Virus record (IMG/VR): IMGVR_UViG_3300025093_000018
Coordinates: 16,991-80,990 of that record
From: a virus
Length of the DNA stretch: 64,000 nucleotides
Reading direction: 5' to 3' (one strand)
This document shows positions 48,393 through 56,283 of the stretch, in pieces; positions within the stretch are counted from its first letter, which is position 1; each line of letters begins with the position of its first letter. The translations under genes were made by a program, and so were the position numbers. Under the pieces are notes generated by a model. That model was not told the DNA's origin, did no database searches, and saw only the letters and a program-made list of their open reading frames with translations.

Positions 48393-49778
48393 ATGAAAAA
48401 ACTTTTATTTATTGCACTATTATTGATACCTTTCTTAGGTACATCACAAATAGTGTATACAAACGCAAATGACATTGTGATATTATCAATGAATGATATC
48501 CAGTCAACATACTCAGCTACCTGGGACTTTGATATTGATGGTGATAATCAAAGAGATTTTGTATTTAAAATCAAAAAAGGTAGTATATCAAATTTATTTC
48601 AAAGCCTTTCAATTGCTAAAGACGCAACTTGGGATAATCAAGTATTTACAGAAATAACTGGTAATCCTTTAGGTAGTAATCCAAACACGGACCAAATGGT
48701 TGATATGGAAGGACAATTAGTATGTCCGGGATTATATATTCCATCTCCATATACATCAGCTTGGATAGGTACTCAAGGTTGGTTTGAAGGTACAGCAATT
48801 GAATGGGAAAATGATGATTTACATAATGGAGATATATCTCTCTATTTAGGGTTAGAATTTACAAGAATTCATCCTATTAGTGGTGATACTAATTTACATT
48901 ATGGATATGCACATATTGGATTAGGAGCTAATAGAGCTCTTGTATTACATAGTTATGCATGGAATCCAAACCCTGGAGAATGTATAGTAGCTGATGATTA
49001 TAATTTAGCTAACTCCGGAATAATTTGTACACAAAATGTAACAGTTTATGATACCACAAATATATCAGTATTTGATACTACTATGGTAACAATAAATGAT
49101 ACTACATTTTTTAATGTTCCTATTTGGGATACAATTATTCAAACTGTATTTGATACAACTTTTATTCAATCCAATGATACCATTTATTGGAATGATACAA
49201 TATCATATGTAGACACTACGTATTTTCAATCTAATGATACTATTTATTGGAATGATACTACGTTTGTAACACATGTTGATACAATGACTTTTAATGATAC
49301 AATTACCTATGTGGATACTCTTACATATATTCATATAGATACAAATTGGATTAATTTAGGTACTTATTTAGATACATTAACTATAACAGTCGTCGATACT
49401 ATTATATTTAATGATACTGTCACAACACAAGTTTACGACACTCTCAATTTATATGTAGTAGATACTATATATCAAACAGTTTGGGATACAGTTGATTGTG
49501 GTGGAGGCAGTCCTATAGGAACTGATGATCCAATAGGAAATACTTCAACACTCAGATCTGGTAATTTTGGTTTATATCCAAATCCAGCAGAAACTGTAGT
49601 AAATATTCAAGGTTTCTTTGATGATGTAGCTGATTATTATTTAATAGATATTTTAGGTAGTCGAACGGAAATTAATGATCCAACTATTTATGTTGATCAT
49701 TTTCCACCTGGTATTTATATGATAGAGAAGATACACTCAGACGGAAAACGAGAAGTTGAAAAATTTCAAAAACATTAG
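48393..49778 (+). CDS. Secreted protein with Asp-Thr repeats and T9SS C-terminal sorting domain
   Basis: 461 residues. Signal peptide KKLLFIALLLIPFLGTSQ. Residues 25-205 form a beta-rich domain (SATWDFDIDGDNQRDFVFKI). Residues about 213-375 are repeats of a DT(T/I) unit such as FDTTFIQSNDTIYWNDT, suggesting an extended stalk. The last ~70 residues (NFGLYPNPAETVVNIQGF, YYLIDILGSRTEIN, FPPGIYMIEKIHSDGKREVE) match the type A sorting domain of the type IX secretion system (Por_Secre_tail). The protein would be exported and anchored or released by host T9SS, found only in Bacteroidota. Confidence 0.85.
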   Translation: MKKLLFIALLLIPFLGTSQIVYTNANDIVILSMNDIQSTYSATWDFDIDGDNQRDFVFKIKKGSISNLFQSLSIAKDATWDNQVFTEITGNPLGSNPNTDQMVDMEGQLVCPGLYIPSPYTSAWIGTQGWFEGTAIEWENDDLHNGDISLYLGLEFTRIHPISGDTNLHYGYAHIGLGANRALVLHSYAWNPNPGECIVADDYNLANSGIICTQNVTVYDTTNISVFDTTMVTINDTTFFNVPIWDTIIQTVFDTTFIQSNDTIYWNDTISYVDTTYFQSNDTIYWNDTTFVTHVDTMTFNDTITYVDTLTYIHIDTNWINLGTYLDTLTITVVDTIIFNDTVTTQVYDTLNLYVVDTIYQTVWDTVDCGGGSPIGTDDPIGNTSTLRSGNFGLYPNPAETVVNIQGFFDDVADYYLIDILGSRTEINDPTIYVDHFPPGIYMIEKIHSDGKREVEKFQKH

Positions 49779-50039
49779 ATAATGGGGCCAATTAATTTTG
49801 GTCCCTTTCTATAATAACCATAGCATCATATCACGGGACGTAAAGGATTTTTTATCCCAGTATTTATACTGAATAGCTTAAATTAAATGGACAAAGAAAG
49901 CACGTGAAGATTTGCACTTAAATACTATTCGAAAAATGGTAGATTGTCACTGCCCATCGGATGTCCTGGGTAACTATACTTTGTATACAATCAAGGTCCG
50001 GTAAGTATAGCGTTTAGTATTTATTTAAAATTAAAAGTC
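49779..50039 (+). other. Structured intergenic region, 261 bases
   Basis: Begins with terminator-like GGGGCCA/TGGTCCC. Later ACTATAC-TTTGTAT-type hairpins and GGATGTCCTGGG are seen. No gene is supported. It ends with an AT-rich start context. Confidence 0.45.
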
Positions 50040-50492
50040 ATGAATACTAAAATTAAAATGTGGGTTGGTTACATATGTTCTATTTTATGTATTTTACTTA
50101 TGGTATCAATGCATAAACATGTACCAACAGCAGCAACTGCAATTATTTTATCTGCAATATTTTTCTGGGTAGGACAATATTATAATTCAAAAATACCCAA
50201 AATTTGTAAAGCTAAACCTATTGAAGACGTTTTTGATCTTCATTTTATGTCTCAAATCGGTTATACTATAATCAAGGATGATGCATATGGTGAAGCTCAT
50301 AGTCAAAGAATAATAGGTAAAACTATTATTTATTGGAATAGAAAAGGCCCTAAATTTGATTACTTTGGTGATCCATTAGAACCTGGTGCAATATATTTAG
50401 GTATAAAAGAAGATGGTGGTACAAGAACTGTCTTTCATGGTTATATCTATAGTCGTGAAGAATTATTGTTAATTCTTAAACGAATCTTGTAA
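50040..50492 (+). CDS. Membrane-anchored protein, 150 residues
   Basis: Two N-terminal membrane helices (WVGYICSILCILLMVSM, AATAIILSAIFFWVGQYY) followed by a cytoplasmic alpha/beta part (YLGIKEDGGTRTVFHGYIY, EELLLILKRIL). Unknown function. A strong terminator follows. Confidence 0.6.
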   Translation: MNTKIKMWVGYICSILCILLMVSMHKHVPTAATAIILSAIFFWVGQYYNSKIPKICKAKPIEDVFDLHFMSQIGYTIIKDDAYGEAHSQRIIGKTIIYWNRKGPKFDYFGDPLEPGAIYLGIKEDGGTRTVFHGYIYSREELLLILKRIL

Positions 50493-50542
50493 ATAACTGA
50501 AGCATGTCTTTTTAGTCATGATGGTTATTTAATTTTGTGGTT

Positions 50543-50570
50543 AGAGAGGGTACAATGTACTCTCTCTTTT
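50543..50570 (+). terminator. Terminator after 50040-50492
   Basis: AGAGAGGGTAC, loop AAT, GTACTCTCTCT, then TTTC. Confidence 0.85.
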
Positions 50571-50613
50571 CATAAATTAATTAAAAAATTTATAAAAACT
50601 AAACTTAAATAAA

Positions 50614-51165
50614 ATGAAAACAACAATTAAATTATTCATCGTACTTATAATTGGAGCAATAACTTTTTCAAGTTGTAATAAAGGTATTGCCTTTAATCAA
50701 CGTGTTCAAGACAAATATAGTCTTACTAAACAAGATATTCCTAATATGCAATTTTTTGTATCTAGTGATATCATGCTTGAAAGAAGTGAAAAAATCGTTC
50801 CAAAAAAGAGATTTGATTCTCATGGAAAATTAATAGTAAATACTTACTCTTCAATGAATCTTATTAAGATTGATGCGAAGACTCCAGGTGTATGTGTTAA
50901 AGTATATGGAGACCGTAAACTTGCTATTACTTTCTTTGATGATGAAAGTAAACAATTAATATTTGGCGACCCTGATAACATCGGTAAGTATAAATTATTA
51001 GCTGAATCGTGGGAAAATGGTAAAGGTAAAATAAAATTAGGAGGAATTACATACCATATTAGACCCGGCGGATCTAAAGCTTATTTAAAGTTTAAGATTT
51101 CTAGAGTTGATACTGAAGACACTGTTATACAGAGTGCTAAAGGTAGAAAAGTCTATAAAGATTAA
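50614..51165 (+). CDS. Lipoprotein, 183 residues
   Basis: Signal peptide with lipobox: KTTIKLFIVLIIGAITFSSC, with Cys followed by NKG. The mature part is beta-rich (KIVPKKRFDSHGKLIVNTYS, KIKLGGITYHIRPGGSKAYL). A phage-encoded lipoprotein may alter the host outer membrane, for example for superinfection exclusion. This is inference from localisation only. Confidence 0.7.
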   Translation: MKTTIKLFIVLIIGAITFSSCNKGIAFNQRVQDKYSLTKQDIPNMQFFVSSDIMLERSEKIVPKKRFDSHGKLIVNTYSSMNLIKIDAKTPGVCVKVYGDRKLAITFFDDESKQLIFGDPDNIGKYKLLAESWENGKGKIKLGGITYHIRPGGSKAYLKFKISRVDTEDTVIQSAKGRKVYKD

Positions 51166-51170
51166 ATTTT

Positions 51171-51635
51171 ATGAACGAAACAATCAATCAACAAGAAGGA
51201 GTAGTCGAAGAGGCTACTCCTCAATTTACTGAAAAAGAGCAAGCAATTGCTAAAATGAGATATTATGGTCAACAATCTGGTAAAGGATTTAGACCTAATA
51301 ATACTAAAGGTTCTAACCGTGGTGTTAAATTAACTAAAAATGATCAAAAAAGAATTGGTAAAGCATATGAAAAATATGTCGACTATTATTTTGAATTATC
51401 TTTAGATGATTTAGAAGCAATGATAGAGGATAATATTGCTTATAAAATTGTCGAAGATAAAAAAGTTAAATTAACAGGTACAGAACTTGAAGCATTTGCT
51501 AACTCATATAACTTCAAACTTAGAGAGAAGATTCATAAAGAAGAAGAAGAAAAAGAGAAAAGAGAAGAAGAAGAAAACTCTAAAAAAGAAGAAAAATCTG
51601 AGGATATTCCACAAATAACTGTGGACCCTAAATAA
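51171..51635 (+). CDS. Charged helical protein, 154 residues
   Basis: Gln/Glu/Lys-rich, starting NETINQQEGVVEEATPQFTE. The central part (KRIGKAYEKYVDYYFELSLD) and a long Glu/Lys helix at the end (HKEEEEKEKREEEENSKKEE) predict a coiled coil or disorder. It begins six bases after the lipoprotein gene. Unknown. Confidence 0.6.
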   Translation: MNETINQQEGVVEEATPQFTEKEQAIAKMRYYGQQSGKGFRPNNTKGSNRGVKLTKNDQKRIGKAYEKYVDYYFELSLDDLEAMIEDNIAYKIVEDKKVKLTGTELEAFANSYNFKLREKIHKEEEEKEKREEEENSKKEEKSEDIPQITVDPK

Positions 51636-51822
51636 ATCTTATATACAGAGTCTCAAATAAAGTATATAAGTGGTTTGGACAGAGTTTAGCCATAAAATTT
51701 TGTACGTAGTTTTTAAGAGTTAGCTTATTGGCGACATCAAAAAGCACTCCTATTATACAGGGAAAGTATAAGAACAGACTAAAGAAAGGGGGAAAAAGTA
51801 TACTTAGTACCCCTTTTTTATT
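51636..51822 (+). ncRNA. Candidate structured RNA with terminator
   Basis: After the stop, CTTATATAC pairs perfectly with GTATATAAG (9 bp). TTATAC-AGGGAAA-GTATAA follows, and the region ends with AAAGGGG...CCCCTTTTTT. No ORF is seen. It may be a 3' RNA of the preceding gene or an independent RNA. Confidence 0.5.
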
Positions 51823-51841
51823 TAACTAAAATTAAACTAAT

Positions 51842-52216
51842 ATGAAAAAATTATTTTTTATGGTATGTTTACTACTAGGTAGTTTAAGCATGCAAGCGCA
51901 ATGCGCGATCGAATTACAAAATGAAGGTATATTTGCTGACCCTAAATCAGGACAAATAGTTAACTTCAGTGTAAATGGGTTAGAAATTACATTTCAAGAT
52001 CCAAATTTGGTAACTGACACTAGTCAAATTGAAATTATTCAATTATTAAATCTTAATGGGCAAAATTGTGCATTCTTAACTATAGAACATAATTATAAAG
52101 AACTTACTTTAATAGTTTGGCCTAATAATTTAAATAAAATAGGTATTTATGCCGGTGAAGAACAAGATGAACATGGCGATCCTATTATTATGATTCAAGA
52201 ATTTAAACGTATCTAG
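51842..52216 (+). CDS. Secreted protein, 124 residues
   Basis: Signal peptide KKLFFMVCLLLGSLSMQAQ, mature domain beta-rich (GQIVNFSVNGLEITFQDPNL, ELTLIVWPNNLNKIGIYAGE). Layout resembles 47409-47795. Ends two bases before the next start. Confidence 0.65.
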   Translation: MKKLFFMVCLLLGSLSMQAQCAIELQNEGIFADPKSGQIVNFSVNGLEITFQDPNLVTDTSQIEIIQLLNLNGQNCAFLTIEHNYKELTLIVWPNNLNKIGIYAGEEQDEHGDPIIMIQEFKRI

Positions 52217-52218
52217 CT

Positions 52219-52821
52219 ATGAAAAAGTTACCACAAGAGCAAGAAAAACAAGAGCAAGATGCAGTAATGAATTATATGAAACCTTATAAAGTGAACTTAG
52301 TAGCCCTAGGTTCACTTGTTAGGGATCATGAAGGGTATCTTTATCTTTTACATAATGGTATTGTTTCTGACTATAGAAACGATGTAAATACTACATCTGA
52401 AAATATAAATCTTCAAACATTTAATGGTAATTCTGGTCATATCCATTTACCAATAGTAAATTTTGATGGTACTTTAGTTATGTTATTAGATAATATAACT
52501 CCTTACCATCGAAAAGTACTTCAATGTGGGGAATTTAATCCAGTAGTTAATCAAGGCGTAATAAATGAAAGTCATCCTATAGAATTTTACTCTGTAGATG
52601 ACCCAGATTTATTAGAAGAGTTAACTATTGAAGGAATGCATCAATTGATGAAATTTTATGCAGCTACTGAACAATATAATTGTGCCGCAATAGTTCGTAA
52701 AAGAATTGAAGACGATGAATTTCTAGAAAAGTTAGATCCTGAACTTGATAATATTAATATGCCTTATGAAACTGCTAATGAGCTAGCACAAAAGATAGGT
52801 TTAAAAATTGTTGAGCCATAA
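52219..52821 (+). CDS. UVR-motif-like protein, 200 residues
   Basis: Residues about 130-170 (DLLEELTIEGMHQLMKFYAA, TEQYNCAAIVRKRIEDDEF) match the UVR motif (helical hairpin L..L...M..A....yE.Aa.iRdrI) of UvrB, UvrC and ClpC-associated McsA. The rest is a beta-rich domain without a match I recognise. UVR motifs mediate binding to protein partners such as Clp ATPases. No other NER features are present. Confidence 0.55.
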   Translation: MKKLPQEQEKQEQDAVMNYMKPYKVNLVALGSLVRDHEGYLYLLHNGIVSDYRNDVNTTSENINLQTFNGNSGHIHLPIVNFDGTLVMLLDNITPYHRKVLQCGEFNPVVNQGVINESHPIEFYSVDDPDLLEELTIEGMHQLMKFYAATEQYNCAAIVRKRIEDDEFLEKLDPELDNINMPYETANELAQKIGLKIVEP

Positions 52822-52862
52822 TTTCTTATTGTTATTTGAAAGTTTAAGGTTAAACAATGGCA

Positions 52863-52974
52863 TGCCTATTAGCTCAAATGGTAGAGTATTATTATATTTC
52901 ACGGGGGATGCTCGTGTTTTAAAGAGCTTGCTCGAATATAATAAAGGTTATAGGTTCGAACCCTATATAGGCAT
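52863..52974 (+). ncRNA. tRNA-like RNA with expanded anticodon arm
   Basis: Acceptor TGCCTAT/ATAGGCA is a perfect 7 bp; U8 and A9 are in place; the D arm is GCTC-AAATGGTA-GAGT; the variable loop is AGGTT; the T arm is ATAGG-TTCGAAC-CCTAT. Where a 5-bp stem and 7-base loop belong, a perfect 10-bp stem TTATTATATT/AATATAATAA (52889-52898 with 52935-52944) holds 36 bases with CACG/CGTG and GAG-CTTG-CTC hairpins. No anticodon is defined. It may be processed by RNase P and RNase Z but cannot decode in the usual way unless an insert is removed. Confidence 0.8.
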
Positions 52975-53097
52975 CACTTAGTATGATGGGTTGAGTCGCT
53001 TTAGGGTGACTTGTGAAGTTGGATTATTAAGTTTAGTTTTAGTTAGGCAGAGGGTAATTTTATTACTCTCTGCTAATAACCATAAAATTAAATTAAA
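52975..53097 (+). other. Region after the tRNA-like RNA, with terminator-like hairpin
   Basis: Contains AGTC...GACT and a long stem GCAGAGGGTAAT/ATTACTCTCTGC (53047-53073) of terminator type but with few following T. No gene is supported. Confidence 0.5.
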
Positions 53098-53709
53098 ATG
53101 AATACAAATAAAATAAGCCCATTAATTATATATTCTGGTGATTTAAAAGAATGTATTGAATTTAGATATAGGTATAATCGATTATTAGAAAACCCAATAG
53201 CTAAAGAAATATTAGAAAATCTAGATATAATGTTTCAAGAAATTAATGCCAGTATTGAGAAATTAAATGCTGGAGGTTGCGGTGTATTTGCTTATTATAT
53301 GTCTAAAAAATTTAAAGAAGTTAATATACCTCATCAAATACTAGTTTCTGATACATTTCGAGGAGAACATTGGGATTGGGAAACTAGAAATCTTGAATAT
53401 TTAAATGGTAATATCAATACTTTATCTTGTTCACATGTATTTATAAAATTATGGGGATTAATGTTTGATGGATATGGATGGTTAATTGAACATAAACATA
53501 GAAGTGAATTTAATGTGCATGCTATTTTAGATTTAACTGAAGGTAAAACTATTATTGATAATACACATTATGACCCAATTGTAGGTGAATTTGATTTTAA
53601 CTTATTAAAATGTTCTGCTATTGATAGTAATGGAGCAGGGTGGAACCCTAAATATAATCGAACACAAAATGAAATAATTGAAACTATAATAGAAAATCGA
53701 TTTAACTAA
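53098..53709 (+). CDS. Possible papain-like cysteine hydrolase, 203 residues
   Basis: Residues 57-70 (NAGGCGVFAYYMSKKF) give a Cys in a GGCG turn before a helix. About 60-70 residues later is CSHVFIKLWGLMFDGYGW with a His, then HAILDLTEGKTIIDNTHYD. This Cys, then His with strand order, is the pattern of small papain-like or transglutaminase-like proteins in phages. The catalytic assignment is tentative. Confidence 0.55.
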   Translation: MNTNKISPLIIYSGDLKECIEFRYRYNRLLENPIAKEILENLDIMFQEINASIEKLNAGGCGVFAYYMSKKFKEVNIPHQILVSDTFRGEHWDWETRNLEYLNGNINTLSCSHVFIKLWGLMFDGYGWLIEHKHRSEFNVHAILDLTEGKTIIDNTHYDPIVGEFDFNLLKCSAIDSNGAGWNPKYNRTQNEIIETIIENRFN

Positions 53710-53720
53710 ACTAAACTAGT

Positions 53721-54044
53721 ATGAAAAATTTACTAAATAAATTATTAGTCACATACAAAGAAAGATGTGATAGATGTCTTTGTGATACTATTGATTATGT
53801 AAATATATCAAAAGAATTTAAAAATGAATTAAAAGAATTCATAGATAAAAAATTAGAAGAAACACCAGCTAATAAATTATGGTATTCTGATAATATGACT
53901 ATAAATGAAAAAGATAATTTAGATAATCTTACTCCCTCTAAAAGAGATATAAATCCTAAAACTAAAAGAGGTTTATATTTATTTAAACCTGGTGATGTTA
54001 AATCTAGAATTAAATTTTTAGAAGATGAAATAAATAAATTATAA
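53721..54044 (+). CDS. 107-residue basic protein, unknown
   Basis: Helical N-terminal half (KNLLNKLLVTYKERCDRCLC with CxxCxC, FKNELKEFIDKKLEE) and a basic C-terminal half. CDRCLC could bind metal. It starts 11 bases after the previous stop. Unknown function. Confidence 0.55.
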   Translation: MKNLLNKLLVTYKERCDRCLCDTIDYVNISKEFKNELKEFIDKKLEETPANKLWYSDNMTINEKDNLDNLTPSKRDINPKTKRGLYLFKPGDVKSRIKFLEDEINKL

Positions 54045-54374
54045 ATATCATTCCATCGTGTAATGCGGTTATTATAACCGGGTCTGAGTTATGATATTAT
54101 TTAAAATTCTCTTCCCATATGGGATAATTTGTATAATTAATCTGTGGGGGTTTAAACACCTCGGATATCGTAAGATAACTCAGAAACTTCAATGGGCGGA
54201 AAGTCGAAGTTTTTCTAATGAGTATGCTCTGTTTATATCAATATACTAGTAAGTCATAGAGTTGACAGTGAAAACGTATAGGTTAAAGTCCTATTTAGTG
54301 TCACCTAGTTAGAATTATTTGGTTGTGCACAGCCATGAGAGAATTTATTTAACTAAAATTAAAAAACTAAAACT
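54045..54374 (+). ncRNA. Candidate structured RNA with long-range pairing and tRNA-like end
   Basis: About 330 bases without a supported gene. CTGAGTTAT pairs perfectly with ATAACTCAG about 90 bases on, enclosing CCCATATGGG and other hairpins. CGGTTA/TAACCG precedes it. AAACTTC/GAAGTTT (loop AATGGGCGGAAAGTC) follows. Near the end a tRNA-like fold is possible: acceptor ATACTAG/TTAGTGT, T-arm ATAGG-TTAAAGT-CCTAT, but no normal anticodon arm. Folded by eye. Confidence 0.5.
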
Positions 54375-54908
54375 ATGAACTTTCAAATAATACCAAATGA
54401 ACAAACACCTGCAGTTCCAAGAACTGATGATGTTGAAGTATTTATTAATGATAATAAAGAATTAATATATGCATTTAAATCATACGCAGAGTCATTAGAT
54501 AATTGCGCAGGTCTTGCTGCTAATCAATGTTCTTTAAACGACAAACGTTTAATGAAAAGAATTATTGCTGTAAGAAACCCAGAAACTAAAGAATTTATTA
54601 TAGCTATAAATCCAATGATTATATTCAACTCAAAAGAAGAAAAAATTTGTGTTGAAGGATGTTTAACCTGGAAAGAAAAGAATATTATAGCTAATCGTTA
54701 TAAATCAATTGTAGTTGAATATTATAATGAAGAAGGAGAATTAAAAGAAATACATGCTGATAATTTTCATGCTCAAATTTGGCAACATGAAATAAACCAT
54801 ATTAATGGTGTAGAAGAAATGTTTGAATTTCCAATTAAAGTTCAAAATAATGAACTATGTCCTTGTGGATCCGGAAACAAATTTAAAAAATGTTGTAAAT
54901 TTAAATAA
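54375..54908 (+). CDS. def: Peptide deformylase with C-terminal SEC-C zinc motif
   Basis: 177 residues. All three deformylase motifs are present: CAGLAANQ at 44-51 (motif 1), EGCLTW at 94-99 with metal-binding Cys96 (motif 2), and QHEINHING at 137-145 with His138, Glu139 and His142 (motif 3). The enzyme removes formyl from nascent N-termini at the ribosome exit. Unlike other phage deformylases I know, the C-terminus adds CPCGSGNKFKKCC (162-174), a SEC-C zinc motif as at the end of SecA. Start in AACTATG context. Confidence 0.9.
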   Translation: MNFQIIPNEQTPAVPRTDDVEVFINDNKELIYAFKSYAESLDNCAGLAANQCSLNDKRLMKRIIAVRNPETKEFIIAINPMIIFNSKEEKICVEGCLTWKEKNIIANRYKSIVVEYYNEEGELKEIHADNFHAQIWQHEINHINGVEEMFEFPIKVQNNELCPCGSGNKFKKCCKFK

Positions 54909-55782
54909 TACTAATCCTACATCACTTACTAGTACTATTAGGAACGGAGTAAAAGGAGAAGTCCTGATGTTAGGCTTAAAGACCTTCTAAAGATAACAAG
55001 GTGATCCGGCAGAGACACCGATAGAAAGATTTCACAACCGATACCTTGCAGTCGCACTGTTTAAATGGCGGAAAGGGTATATACATTCAAATATTAGGAA
55101 GTATATTATCTGATAATTTGGAGGAATCACTAGACAAAAAAGAAGCCTTGAAGGTCTTTTAGAAATTAATAGTCATAAGGTCGATACGTTCAAACCAATA
55201 GGTTAACCACTAAATAGGAAATCGTTTAGGGGCTAATGGATGAGACCTAAGTGACTATTATTAATCTCTCTGCTTGAAAATAAACAGTAATATAGTCGCT
55301 TAGTACGAATACGAGTGTTAAAGGTTAAGAACGTTTAATACTTAGGACAATAAAGGAGATGACGTATTACAAACTGCTCCAACAATTGTTGTTTATTAGA
55401 TAGGACGAATGTAATTAAAAAGCGTAATGGGTTTATCGAATTTCCCACATTAATAAAAAAAAATACAAAGCCGAGTGTTGCACTCAATTATTATTCAATG
55501 TCTCCAATGGAACGGACAGAGAGATTATTTAAAACTTATAGAGAAAATAATTAAACTTATTGTACAATAGCGAGTCTGGCGCTTCCATGAGCTCTGAACC
55601 AGAAATTGTTAACTCATGGGTCATATTAACGGTTCCCAAATACCAAGTAAGTTAAGGTAAAAGACTTACATAATCAACTAGTAAGGTGGTATAGTTGGAT
55701 TCTACATTGTAATAGAATTAAAGTCTACTGTTGAACCGTGGTAGACAGCCTTTAAATTTAAATATATACTAAAATTAAACAA
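54909..55782 (+). ncRNA. Large hairpin-rich non-coding RNA candidate (~870 nt)
   Basis: No reading frame of useful length is seen, but paired segments run through the whole stretch. Examples are CAAGGT/ACCTTG closing an inner CGG/CCG hairpin (about 54998-55047), AAAAGA/TCTTTT around CCT-TGA-AGG, AGTCA...GGTC with GACC...TGACT over about 90 bases, GAGTG-TTG-CACTC, CCATGAG/CTCATGG (7 bp), GTAAGT/ACTTAC, ATTCTA/TAGAAT and GTCTAC/GTAGAC. Size, ornate folding and phage tRNA-rich setting recall the GOLLD and ROOL RNA classes. Membership is not claimed. The structured part ends near 55750, before the next gene's AT-rich leader. Confidence 0.6.
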
Positions 55783-56106
55783 ATGAAAAACTTAATATTA
55801 TTAAAAGATTTACCCGCAATAGAAATATATGGAGTAATTTATCAAAGACCAGCTGGTACAGTTTATGCTTGGGATGGTGATGAAGAATGGGATTTAATAC
55901 CAGAATATACTGGAGGAAATATTACAAAAGAAGATTTAAAAAATAATTCTGATTTTTATAAGCTTACTACTAAAACCCCAACATATAATAAACCTCTTGA
56001 AATAAATAATAAACCAGTTGTATTTTTAAAGGGGGAAATAAAAATAGGTTGTGTTAATGTTGATAATAAAACTGTTTTAGAAATAGCATCTTTATTAAAA
56101 GATTAA
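55783..56106 (+). CDS. 107-residue protein, unknown
   Basis: KNLILLKDLPAIEIYGVIYQ, then YAWDGDEEWDLIPEYTGGN. Partly beta-rich. It shares phrasing with the start of the 712-residue protein at 61351-63489 only loosely. It may be the first coding gene after the large RNA. Confidence 0.6.
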   Translation: MKNLILLKDLPAIEIYGVIYQRPAGTVYAWDGDEEWDLIPEYTGGNITKEDLKNNSDFYKLTTKTPTYNKPLEINNKPVVFLKGEIKIGCVNVDNKTVLEIASLLKD

Positions 56107-56283
56107 AGATAAACGTTTCGGTAGATTTAGCCGCTTAACGTGGGTGTTGTAGTTTATACCTGTGAAGAGAACCCAAAAACTACAGTCGTCATATACTAAA
56201 ATATGTCCGATAATAAATCAAAGAGAGGGGATTGGCCTTATATTCCCCTCTTTCTTTAAAAAACATTTATTATATTAAAAACT
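56107..56283 (+). terminator. Structured 3' region ending in terminator before the tmRNA gene
   Basis: TGTAGTTT/AAACTACA (8 bp) and CATAT-ACTAAA-ATATG hairpins are followed by the terminator AGAGGGGA...TCCCCTCT with T-rich tail (56223-56258). This separates the preceding gene from the tmRNA locus. Confidence 0.65.

Noticed and set aside
49920-50010. HDV-like or twister ribozyme in CCCATCGGATGTCCTGGG
   Set aside because: Neither a nested double pseudoknot nor the conserved twister loops could be built from the sequence.
52863-52974. Archaeal-type bulge-helix-bulge intron or group I intron in the tRNA-like RNA
   Set aside because: The insert is far too small for group I, and no clean bulge-helix-bulge with 3-base bulges forms. 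An expanded arm is the simpler reading.
54909-55782. Group I or group II intron
   Set aside because: No convincing P-Q-R-S core, no domain V hairpin with AGC/GUU and no disrupted flanking gene were found.
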